Positions 47,541 to 54,769 of a stretch of DNA of 64,000 nt are shown piece by piece (position 1 is the first letter of the stretch; every line of letters begins with the position of its first letter). Position numbers and translations under genes: made by a program. The notes under the pieces are model-generated. The model was not told the DNA's origin, ran no database searches, and worked only from the letters and a program-made list of their open reading frames with translations. Where the stretch lies: NCBI RefSeq assembly GCF_001953885.1, contig NZ_MQUS01000005.1, positions 186,001 to 250,000 on the forward strand, given 5' to 3'. Source of the stretch: Streptomyces sp. IMTB 2501. Lineage in GTDB: Bacteria > Actinomycetota > Actinomycetes > Streptomycetales > Streptomycetaceae.

Positions 47541-49112
47541 GTGTTCCGCAGCGAGTACGCAGATGTCCCGCCCGTAGAACTCCCCATCCACGAGGCCGTC
47601 CTGGGCCACGCCGCCGACTTCGGCGAGCGCCCGGCCCTGATCGACGGCACGGACGGCACCACACTCACGTACGCGCAGGTGAACCGGTTCCACCGGCGCA
47701 TCTCCGCCGGTCTCGCCGACGCGGGCGTCCGCAAGGGCGACGTCCTCGCCCTGCACAGCCCCAACACGATCGCCTTTCCGGCCGCGTTCTACGCGGCCAC
47801 GCGCGCGGGTGCCTCGGTCACCACGGTCCACCCGCTCGCCACGCCCGAGGAGTTCGCCAAACAGCTGGGCGACAGCGGCGCCCGCTGGATCGTCACCGTC
47901 TCACCCCTGCTGGGGACGGCCCGCCGCGCCGCCGAACTCGCGGGCGGGGTGAAGGAGATATTCGTCTGCGACAGCGCGTCCGGGCACCGGTCGCTGATCG
48001 ACATGCTCGCCACCACCGCGCCCGAGCCGCAGCACGCCTTCGACCCGGCCGAGGACATCGCCGCGCTGCCGTACTCCTCCGGCACCACCGGCGTCCCCAA
48101 GGGCGTGATGCTCACCCACCGGCAGATCGCCACCAATCTCGCCCAGCTGGAGCCCGCCGTCACCATGGCACCCGGCGAGCGCATCCTGGCCGTGCTGCCG
48201 TTCTTCCACATCTACGGTCTGACCGCGCTGATGAACGCGCCGCTGCGCAAGGGCGCCACGATCGTCGTCCTGCCCCGCTTCGACCTGGAGACCTTCCTCG
48301 CGTCCATCGAGAACCACCGCATCACCGGCCTGTACGTCGCACCGCCGATCGTCCTCGCCCTCGCCAAACACCCGGCGGTCACCCGCTACGACCTCTCCTC
48401 CCTGAAGTACGTCCTCAGCGCCGCCGCCCCGCTGGACGCCCAGCTCGCCCGGGCCTGCGCCGAGCGGCTCGGCCTGCCCCCGATCGGCCAGGCCTACGGC
48501 ATGACGGAACTGTCCCCCGGCACCCATGTCGTCCCCCTCGACCGCTTGCACGACGCCCCCGCCGGCACCGTCGGCAGGCTCGTCGCCGGCACCGAGATGC
48601 GGATCGTGTCCCTGGACGACCCCGGCAAGGACCTCGGCACCGGTGAGTCCGGCGAGATCCTGATCCGCGGCCCCCAGGTGATGAAGGGCTACCTCGGCCG
48701 CCCCGACGCCACCGCCGCCATGATCGACGCCGACGGCTGGCTGCACACGGGCGACGTCGGGCACGTGGACGCCGACGGCTGGCTGTTCGTCGTGGACCGG
48801 GTGAAGGAACTCATCAAGTACAAGGGCTTCCAGGTGGCCCCCGCCGAGCTGGAGGCCCTGCTGCTCACCCACCCCGGCATCGCCGACGCCGCCGTCATCG
48901 GCAGCTACAACGAAGACGGCAACGAAGTCCCGCACGCCTTCGTCGTCCGCCGGCGCGAGGCCGCCGACGACCTCACCGAGAACGAGATCCTCCTCTACGT
49001 CGCCGAGCGGGTCGCCCCCTACAAGCGCGTCCGCCGGATCACCTTCATCGACACCGTCCCGCGCGCCGCCTCCGGCAAGATCCTGCGCCGCCGGCTCAGG
49101 GAGCGCGCATGA
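47541..49112 (+). CDS. AMP-dependent acyl-CoA ligase (4-coumarate-CoA-ligase-like)
   Basis: 523 aa from GTG 47541, GGAGG at 5-6 bp. Adenylation motifs: A3 PYSSGTTGVPKGVMLTH, A5 GQAYGMTELSP, A7 DGWLHTGDVGHVDADGWLFVVDRVKELIKYKG, A10 PRAASGKILRR with the catalytic Lys. Activates a carboxylic acid to its CoA thioester, providing entry to the operon's pathway. The family covers coumarate and medium- or long-chain acids; the specificity pocket cannot be assigned. The stop overlaps the ATG of an 11-codon mini-ORF leading to the hydratase. Confidence 0.93.
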   Translation: MFRSEYADVPPVELPIHEAVLGHAADFGERPALIDGTDGTTLTYAQVNRFHRRISAGLADAGVRKGDVLALHSPNTIAFPAAFYAATRAGASVTTVHPLATPEEFAKQLGDSGARWIVTVSPLLGTARRAAELAGGVKEIFVCDSASGHRSLIDMLATTAPEPQHAFDPAEDIAALPYSSGTTGVPKGVMLTHRQIATNLAQLEPAVTMAPGERILAVLPFFHIYGLTALMNAPLRKGATIVVLPRFDLETFLASIENHRITGLYVAPPIVLALAKHPAVTRYDLSSLKYVLSAAAPLDAQLARACAERLGLPPIGQAYGMTELSPGTHVVPLDRLHDAPAGTVGRLVAGTEMRIVSLDDPGKDLGTGESGEILIRGPQVMKGYLGRPDATAAMIDADGWLHTGDVGHVDADGWLFVVDRVKELIKYKGFQVAPAELEALLLTHPGIADAAVIGSYNEDGNEVPHAFVVRRREAADDLTENEILLYVAERVAPYKRVRRITFIDTVPRAASGKILRRRLRERA

Positions 49113-49140
49113 CCGTACCGACGCCGCTCAGGGAGCACAC

Positions 49141-49878
49141 GTGAGCACACTGATCGGCCGCACACGCGCGCGTGCCGTCGAAACCCTCAGCCTCGACGCG
49201 ACCGACACCCGCAACGCGCTCTCGGCGGCCCTCGTCGGCGACCTCGCCAAGGCCCTGGCCGACTGCGCCGAGGACCCGGAGGTCCGGGCCGTCGTCCTCA
49301 CCCACACCGGCACCACCTTCAGCGCGGGCGCCGACCTGCGCGACCCTCCCGACCCGGACGTGCTGGTTGCCCTGCTCCGGCAGATCGTGGAGCTGCCCAA
49401 ACCGGTCGTCGCCCGGGTCACCGGCCACGTCCGCGCCGGCGGCCTGGGCCTCCTGGCGGCCTGCGACATGGCGGCCGCCTCCACCGCGGCCACCTTCGCC
49501 TTCACCGAGGTCCGCATCGGGGTCGCCCCGGCGGTGATCTCCCTGCCGCTCCTCCCGCGCACCGACCCCCGCGCCCTGGCCCGCTACTACCTCACCGGCG
49601 AACGCTTCGCCCCGGCGGAAGCCGTACGGCTCGGCCTGCTCACGACGACCGCCGACGATGTGGACGAGGCCCTCGCCCCGATCCTCGACGGACTGCGCCG
49701 CTCCTCCCCACAGGCCCTGGCCGAGACGAAACGGCTGCTCACGGCTAGGGTGCTGGAAACATTCGACCGGGACGCGGCGGACCTGACCGCCCTCTCGGCC
49801 CGGCTGTTCGCCTCCGGCCAGGCCCGGGAGGGGATGACGGCCTTCCTGGAGAGACGGGACGCGGCATGGGTGGTGTGA
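49141..49878 (+). CDS. Enoyl-CoA hydratase/isomerase family protein
   Basis: 245 aa from GTG 49141 with AGGGAG at 7 bp. Crotonase fold: VVLTHTGTTFSAGADLRDPPDPD (first oxyanion-hole block), VARVTGHVRAGGLGLLAACDMAAASTAATFAFTEVRIGVAP (second block). The canonical catalytic Glu of hydratases is expected in FTEVRIGVAP. Short compared with the usual 255-270. Likely hydrates the carboxylated enoyl-CoA (as AtuE or LiuC do). Followed 4 bp on by the TetR gene. Confidence 0.9.
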   Translation: MSTLIGRTRARAVETLSLDATDTRNALSAALVGDLAKALADCAEDPEVRAVVLTHTGTTFSAGADLRDPPDPDVLVALLRQIVELPKPVVARVTGHVRAGGLGLLAACDMAAASTAATFAFTEVRIGVAPAVISLPLLPRTDPRALARYYLTGERFAPAEAVRLGLLTTTADDVDEALAPILDGLRRSSPQALAETKRLLTARVLETFDRDAADLTALSARLFASGQAREGMTAFLERRDAAWVV

Positions 49879-49882
49879 CCGG

Positions 49883-50524
49883 ATGAGCACGACGGCGGAA
49901 CGCGGCCGCGCGGCCGAGGAACGTGACCGTGCGCCCAGGGAGCGGGACCGCGCGCCCAAGCAGGACCGCAGCCGGGCCACCCGGCAGCGGCTCCTGGAGG
50001 CCGCCGTGGCCTGCCTGGCCGAACACGGCTGGGCGGGCTCCACCGTCGCCGTCGTCGCCGAACGCGCCGGGGTCTCGCGCGGCGCCGCCCAGCACCACTT
50101 CCCGACCCGCGAGGACCTGTTCACGGCCGCCGTCGAGTACGTCGCCGAGGAGCGCTCCACCGCGCTTCGGGCGCTCTTCCCGGGCGGCCCCGCCGACCGC
50201 CGGGCCGTCGTCGCGGCCCTCGTCGACCTCTACACCGGCCCCCTCTTCCGCGCCGCCCTGCACCTGTGGGTCGCCGCCTCCAACGAGGACCAGCTCCGCG
50301 CGCGTGTCACCGAGCTGGAGGCGCGCGTCGGCCGCGAGACCCACCGCATCGCCGTCGACCTCCTCGGCGCCGACGAGTCCCGCCCCGGCGTCCGCGAGAC
50401 CGTCCAGGGCCTGCTCGACATGGCCCGCGGCCTCGGCCTCGCCAACCTGCTCACCGACGACACCGCCCGCCGCGCACGAGTCGTCGCCCAGTGGGCCGAC
50501 CTGCTGGACCAGACGCTCGGCTGA
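49883..50524 (+). CDS. TetR family regulator of the operon
   Basis: 213 aa from ATG 49883, 4 bp after the hydratase. An Arg-rich, charged N-terminal extension (AERGRAAEERDRAPRERDRAPK) with partial ERDRAP repeats precedes the helix-turn-helix RQRLLEAAVACLAEHGWAGSTVAVVAERAGVSRGAAQHHFPTREDLFTAAV. The C-terminal helical ligand domain is typical. As the last gene of the unit it would give negative feedback with an acyl-CoA as the likely inducer. The palindrome at 40368 is the candidate operator. Confidence 0.9.
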   Translation: MSTTAERGRAAEERDRAPRERDRAPKQDRSRATRQRLLEAAVACLAEHGWAGSTVAVVAERAGVSRGAAQHHFPTREDLFTAAVEYVAEERSTALRALFPGGPADRRAVVAALVDLYTGPLFRAALHLWVAASNEDQLRARVTELEARVGRETHRIAVDLLGADESRPGVRETVQGLLDMARGLGLANLLTDDTARRARVVAQWADLLDQTLG

Positions 50525-50577
50525 GGGCGGGTTCTGAGCCGGTGGAGCGGGCCACATCCGTATCCGGTGGGGCGCAG

Positions 50578-50589
50578 TACCCTTGCCGC
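50578..50589 (+). promoter_or_regulatory. -10 element placing transcription at the leader-peptide ATG
   Basis: TACCCT (50578-50583) fits TAnnnT and ends 6 bp before the ATG at 50590, so the transcript of the leader peptide should be leaderless. No convincing -35 is seen. Confidence 0.45.
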
Positions 50590-50667
50590 ATGCTTCCGAT
50601 GCTCGTTCGCCGCCGCCACGTGGACTACGTGCGCGTCACGAGCATGGGCTGTCGGCTTTCGGCCTGA
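50590..50667 (+). CDS. Leaderless 25-codon leader peptide with conserved RRHVD..RVTS..C core
   Basis: ATG 50590 opens a 25-codon frame whose core is VRRRHVDYVRVTSMGC, followed by RLSA and a stop. This matches the actinobacterial putative leader peptides with consensus R-x-H-V-D-x-x-R-V-x-S-x-x-C-R, usually found upstream of sulfur- or redox-related genes and translated from leaderless mRNA. The single Cys late in the peptide fits attenuation by cysteine supply, as proposed for that family. Here it stands 96 bp upstream of an isopenicillin-N-synthase-like oxygenase. Confidence 0.75.
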   Translation: MLPMLVRRRHVDYVRVTSMGCRLSA

Positions 50668-50763
50668 TTCAGCCCCCTTTTTCTCCCCCTTCTTACGGCA
50701 TCCTGGGCGCCGCCCTACCCTCGGCGGCCTGCCCGTGGCCCACACACCCCTGTGGACGCACCC

Positions 50764-51801
50764 ATGACTTCGCACACCCCGACGGCGACCCCGTCGTACG
50801 ACCAGCTCCCCATCATCGACCTGTCGGCCGCCGACCGCGGCCCCCAGGCCCGCTCCCTGCTCCACGCCCAGCTGCACAGCGCCGCGCACGACGTCGGCTT
50901 CTTCCAGCTCGTCGGACACGGCGTGACCCCGGCCGAGACCGACGCGCTGCTCACCGCCATGCGCGCCTTCTTCGCCCTCCCCGAGGCCGAGCGGCTCGCC
51001 CTCGACAACGTGAACTCCCCGCACTTCCGCGGCTACACGCGTACCGGCGACGAACGCACCGCCGGTGCCCGCGACTGGCGCGACCAGCTCGACATAGGCG
51101 CCGAACGCCCTGCGCGCGTGCCCGGCCCCGGCGAGCCCCCGTACTGGTGGCTGCAGGGCCCCAACCAGTGGCCCGCCGCCCTCCCCGAGCTGCGCACCGC
51201 GGCCCTGACCTGGATCGACAGACTCAGCGCGGTCGCAGAGCGCCTCCTGCGCGAACTCCTGACCGCGATCGGCGCCCCCGCCGACTTCTACGCCCCGATC
51301 TTCGGCGACCGGGCCCATCCGCACCTCAAGCTCGTCCGCTACCCCGGCAGCGCGGGCGACGGCACCGACCAGGGTGTGGGCGCCCACAAGGACTACGGCT
51401 TCCTGACCCTGCTGCTTCAGGACACGGTCGGCGGCCTCCAGGTGCACCGCGAGGACGGCCGCTTCCACGACGTCCCGCCCCTCGACGGCGCCTTCGTGGT
51501 CAACCTCGGCGAACTCCTGGAGGTCGCCACCGACGGCTACCTCCTCGCCACCAACCACCGCGTGGTCAGCCCAGCCGGAGCGACGGAACGCTTCTCGGTC
51601 CCGTTCTTCTACAACCCCCGCCTGGACGCCCGCATAGCCCCCCTGCCCTTCCCCCACGCCGGCGAGGCTCCCGGCATCACGACCGACCCGGCGAACCCCC
51701 TGTACGCCGAGTACGGCTACAACGAACTCAAGGGCAAGCTCAGGGCGCACCCGCTGGTGGCGGAGAGGCACCACGGCAACCTGCTGACACCGGCGGCGTG
51801 A
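50764..51801 (+). CDS. 2-oxoglutarate/Fe(II)-type oxygenase of the isopenicillin N synthase family
   Basis: 345 aa from ATG 50764 (in-frame GTG 50752 is an alternative). DIOX_N block LPIIDLSAADRG, GFFQLVGHGVTP. Iron ligands His208-x-Asp210 in GVGAHKDYGFLTLLLQD and His265 in LATNHRVVS; R276-F-S278 would hold 2-oxoglutarate or substrate. Related to plant-type and bacterial dioxygenases (gibberellin/ethylene-forming like); not the penicillin enzyme itself, since no other beta-lactam gene is near. The substrate is unknown. Its expression is likely controlled by the leader peptide upstream. Confidence 0.88.
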   Translation: MTSHTPTATPSYDQLPIIDLSAADRGPQARSLLHAQLHSAAHDVGFFQLVGHGVTPAETDALLTAMRAFFALPEAERLALDNVNSPHFRGYTRTGDERTAGARDWRDQLDIGAERPARVPGPGEPPYWWLQGPNQWPAALPELRTAALTWIDRLSAVAERLLRELLTAIGAPADFYAPIFGDRAHPHLKLVRYPGSAGDGTDQGVGAHKDYGFLTLLLQDTVGGLQVHREDGRFHDVPPLDGAFVVNLGELLEVATDGYLLATNHRVVSPAGATERFSVPFFYNPRLDARIAPLPFPHAGEAPGITTDPANPLYAEYGYNELKGKLRAHPLVAERHHGNLLTPAA

Positions 51802-51808
51802 AATCCCG

Positions 51809-51855
51809 AGGGGCGCGGGGCCGGATCGACATGCGGCTCCGCCGCCTGGGCGCGA
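51809..51855. repeat. Dispersed GC-rich intergenic repeat, copy 2 (inverted)
   Basis: On the minus strand this reads CGCGCCCAGGCGGCGGAGCC, then GCATGTCGATCC and GGCCCCGCGCCCCT, matching the copies at 21191 and 59271. It lies between the oxygenase and the convergent citrate synthase. Confidence 0.75.
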
Positions 51856-51899
51856 GAAGCCACATCGCCCGCAGCCGCCCGCGCTCCTCAGACACCCCT

Positions 51900-53000
51900 T
51901 CAGTGGGCGATATCGGCATACCCCTCGACGTCCTGCGGACCGCGCACCCCCGGCCCCACATACCGAGCCGACGGCCGCACCAGCCTTCCCGTCCGCTTCT
52001 GCTCAAGAATGTGCGCCGACCACCCAGCGGTACGCGCACACGTGAACATCGAAGTGAACATGTGCGCCGGCACCTCAGCGAAGTCCAGCATGATCGCCGC
52101 CCAGAACTCCACGTTCGTGGCAAGCACCCGATCCGGCCGACGGTTGTGCAGCTCCTCCAGCGCGGCCTTCTCCAACGCCTCGGCGATCTCGAAGCGAGGC
52201 GCCCCCAGCTCACGCGCCGTACGCCGCAGCACCCGCGCCCGCGGATCCTCGGCCCGGTACACCCGGTGCCCGAACCCCATCAGCCGCTCACCCCGGTCCA
52301 GGGCCTGCCTGACGTACGCCTCCGCGTCCCCGGTCCGCTCGATCTCCTCGATCATCCCGAGCACCCGCGACGGCGCACCCCCGTGCAGCGGTCCGGACAT
52401 GGCCCCCACCGCGCCCGACAGCGCGGCGGCGACATCGGCGCCGGTGGAGGCGATGACCCGCGCCGTGAACGTCGACGCGTTCATGCCGTGCTCGGCGGCG
52501 GACGTCCAGTACGCGTCCACGGCCGCGACATGCTTGGGGTCCGGCTCCCCCCGCCACCGGATCATGAACCGCTCGACGACCGACTTCGCCTTGTCGATCT
52601 CCCGCTGCGGCACCATCGGCATCGCCTGCCCGCGCGCGGACTGGGCGACGTACGACAGCGCCATCACGGCGGCCCGCGCGAGATCGTCCCGCGCCTGGCG
52701 CTCGTCGATGTCGAGCAGCGGCTTCAGCCCCCACACCGGCGCCAGCATGGCGAGCGCCGACTGCACGTCCACCCGGATGTCCCCGGAGTGCACCGGGATC
52801 GGGAACGGCTCGGCGGGCGGCAGACCGGGGTTGAAGGCGCCGTCGACCAGCAGCCCCCACACGTTCCCGAACGAGACGTGCCCGACCAGGTCCTCGATGT
52901 CGACGCCCCGGTAGCGCAGGGCGCCGCCCTCCTTGTCCGGCTCGGCGATCTCCGTCTCGAACGCGACGACTCCCTCGAGTCCGGGTACGAAATCGGACAT
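51900..53000 (-). CDS. Citrate synthase (short form)
   Basis: 366 aa from ATG 53000, AGGAG 9 bp upstream. Condenses acetyl-CoA (or an analogue) with oxaloacetate. Catalytic blocks: EHGMNASTFTARV (His), SGPLHGGAPSRVLGM (His and adjacent Gly-rich loop), MGFGHRVYRAEDPRARVL (His) and the Asp/Arg in VEFWAAIMLDFAEVPAHMFTSMFTCARTAGWSAHILEQ. Size is that of the short Gram-positive citrate synthase 2; 2-methylcitrate synthase activity cannot be excluded. Divergent from pdxH across 219 bp. Confidence 0.93.
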   Translation of the reverse strand: MSDFVPGLEGVVAFETEIAEPDKEGGALRYRGVDIEDLVGHVSFGNVWGLLVDGAFNPGLPPAEPFPIPVHSGDIRVDVQSALAMLAPVWGLKPLLDIDERQARDDLARAAVMALSYVAQSARGQAMPMVPQREIDKAKSVVERFMIRWRGEPDPKHVAAVDAYWTSAAEHGMNASTFTARVIASTGADVAAALSGAVGAMSGPLHGGAPSRVLGMIEEIERTGDAEAYVRQALDRGERLMGFGHRVYRAEDPRARVLRRTARELGAPRFEIAEALEKAALEELHNRRPDRVLATNVEFWAAIMLDFAEVPAHMFTSMFTCARTAGWSAHILEQKRTGRLVRPSARYVGPGVRGPQDVEGYADIAH

Positions 53001-53219
53001 CAGGCGGCTCCTAGTGATGTGGTGGGGGCGGTCACCCCGGTGATGCCCCGATCGGCCGGTGGTCACCCAAATCGCAGGGGAACCAGCACGATAACCCCCG
53101 GTGCCAGACCTGGGGAGCCCCCACGGCACTGAGTGCCAGCCCTGTTCGTACGCTGTGCGACGTCGCTTCGGCCGATATGACCTGCACGGGAGGGGTGGCC
53201 GGTACGGCAAGATGACCGC

Positions 53220-53906
53220 GTGACCGACCGCGACCCGCTCCTGGACCCCGAACTCGATCCCGCCGCCATGCGCAAGCAGTACCGGGCGGAGGGCCTCGCC
53301 GAACAGGACCTCGCCAGCCACCCCATGGACCAGTTCGCCCGCTGGTTCGAGGACGCCGCCCGGGCGGCGCTGCACGGCACGGTGTACGAACCCAACGCGA
53401 TGGTCGTCTCCACGGCGGACGCGGCCGGCCGCCCCAGCTCGCGCACCGTCCTGATGAAGCAGTTCGACACCGACGGCTTCGTCTTCTTCACCAACTACGG
53501 CTCCCGCAAGGCCCGTGACCTCGCCGAGAACCCGCACGTCGCCCTGCTCTTCCCCTGGCACCCGCTCGCCCGCCAGGTCATCGTCACCGGCACCGCCCGC
53601 CGCACCGGCCGCGACGAGACCGCCGCCTACTTCCGCATCCGCCCGCACGGCTCCCAGCTGGGCGCCTGGGCCAGCGCCCAGTCCTCGGTGATCGCCTCCC
53701 GCGCCGAACTCGACGCGGCCTACGCCGACCTGGAGGCCCGCTATCCCGAGGGCGAACAGGTCCCGGTCCCACCGCACTGGGGCGGCTTCCGCATCACCCC
53801 GGAGACCGTCGAGTTCTGGCAGGGCCGCGAGAACCGGCTCCACGACCGGCTGCGCTACGTCACCCAGCCGGGCGGCCGCTGGAAGGCGGAGCGCCTGAGC
53901 CCCTGA
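53220..53906 (+). CDS. pdxH: Pyridoxine/pyridoxamine 5'-phosphate oxidase
   Basis: 228 aa from GTG 53220. FMN enzyme forming pyridoxal 5'-phosphate. Signatures: [67 protein letters not shown] (FMN site), [23 protein letters not shown] and the C-terminal [28 protein letters not shown]. All key Arg and His are in place. No Shine-Dalgarno is visible. Pairing with citrate synthase (divergent) is typical of Streptomyces. Confidence 0.95.
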   Translation: MTDRDPLLDPELDPAAMRKQYRAEGLAEQDLASHPMDQFARWFEDAARAALHGTVYEPNAMVVSTADAAGRPSSRTVLMKQFDTDGFVFFTNYGSRKARDLAENPHVALLFPWHPLARQVIVTGTARRTGRDETAAYFRIRPHGSQLGAWASAQSSVIASRAELDAAYADLEARYPEGEQVPVPPHWGGFRITPETVEFWQGRENRLHDRLRYVTQPGGRWKAERLSP

Positions 53907-53946
53907 GCCCCTTGAGCTCCCTGAACCCGTTGAGACCCCTGAGACG
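53896..53946. repeat. Imperfect 10-13 bp repeats across the pdxH stop
   Basis: After CGCCTGAGCC the unit CCCTGAGCC recurs five times with drift (CCCTTGAGCT, CCCTGAACC, CGTTGAGACC, CCCTGAGACG). It begins in the last codons of pdxH and runs to the start of the stem-loop array at 53951. In the first third it adds in-frame stops. Confidence 0.6.
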
Positions 53947-53950
53947 CAGA

Positions 53951-54022
53951 CGACCCGCGAGCTCGGGTCCTCCGCCTGTCGGCGGAGAAGCCGGCCGGAC
54001 GTGCCGGCGAGCTCGCGGGTCG
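53951..54022. ncRNA. Predicted three-way-junction RNA structure
   Basis: The gap 53907-54227 has no gene. A perfect 15-bp outer stem (CGACCCGCGAGCTCG, 53951-53965, with 54008-54022) encloses two hairpins: CTCCGCC-TGTC-GGCGGAG (53970-53987) and GCCGGC-CGGACGT-GCCGGC (53990-54008; the last base is shared with the outer stem). Three stacked helices on a small junction are more elaborate than a simple terminator. It may be a small RNA, a processed 3'-UTR of pdxH, or a cis element. The palindrome works on both strands, so orientation is undecided. The remaining 205 bp show only AT-richer promoter sequence next to 54228. Confidence 0.5.
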
Positions 54023-54227
54023 GGTGACTGCTTGGGATTGGGCCGGCTGCACGCGTCTGTCACGTGCTGGTCCGGCACCGCACTGGATGTGGTGGCGGAC
54101 CGCTAGCCCGCAGCCACCTCACGCGTCCGGTATTCATACATCTGCCGAACCACCTCCCTTCTCGTGTACCCCACACCCTAGGAAGCCGACGGAAGCGGCT
54201 CAACTGTTTTTCGATACGTTTCCCGGC

Positions 54228-54686
54228 ATGACCGAACTCAGGATCGTGACCGTCGACGGCGAGGCGATGCTGGAGCAGTGGCGGTACGTCCACAACGTGA
54301 CCGTTCCGCCGGCGGCCATGTCCCCGGCCGAGGCGAGGGAGCGCAGTGCGCGGTACCGGCTGCGGAACGCCTATCTGGGGGACGTGCTCGTCGGATGTTC
54401 CACCGTGCGGCCGCCGGCCGGCGAGGAGGGCGTGGCGACCGTCATCGCGCGCGTGCTGCCCGGGTTCCGGGGCCGGGGGTTCGGGACCGCGCTCTACGAG
54501 AACGGGCTGTCGCACGCGCGCGTGCTGGGTGCCGAGGTGATCGAGACGTGTGTGCTGGCGGTGAACGAGGACGGGCTGCGGTTCGCCGAGCGGCGGGGGT
54601 TCAGGGAGATCGACCGGTATGTGCTGGGCGGGGAGCGGGACGAGTGGGTGGACCTGCGGCTCGCGCCGGCCGCTACGGGGCATTGA
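54228..54686 (+). CDS. GNAT family N-acetyltransferase
   Basis: 152 aa from ATG 54228. IARVLPGFRGRGFGTALYENGLSHARVLGA is the acetyl-CoA loop (R-G-x-G-F-G) and helix; LAVNEDGLRFAERRGFREIDRYVLG is the late fold signature. TACGTT (54215-54220) is a -10 seven bp before the ATG, so the mRNA may be leaderless. Substrate unknown. Confidence 0.88.
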   Translation: MTELRIVTVDGEAMLEQWRYVHNVTVPPAAMSPAEARERSARYRLRNAYLGDVLVGCSTVRPPAGEEGVATVIARVLPGFRGRGFGTALYENGLSHARVLGAEVIETCVLAVNEDGLRFAERRGFREIDRYVLGGERDEWVDLRLAPAATGH

Positions 54687-54769
54687 TTCCTGCAATCTTG
54701 TGGGAACAGGATGTGGGCTGGGTCACGTTCCAGTTGAATGAAGGCCAGTGAGAGGCCAATGAGCGAGCC

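Noticed and set aside
50764..51801. A beta-lactam biosynthesis gene (isopenicillin N synthase).
   Set aside because: Only the iron-oxygenase family matches; no ACV synthetase or other beta-lactam gene is nearby.
53907..54227. A tRNA gene or riboswitch in the structured pdxH-GNAT gap.
   Set aside because: The three-way junction lacks the T-loop and anticodon-arm geometry of tRNA, and I see no match to a known riboswitch; it is reported only as an unassigned structure.
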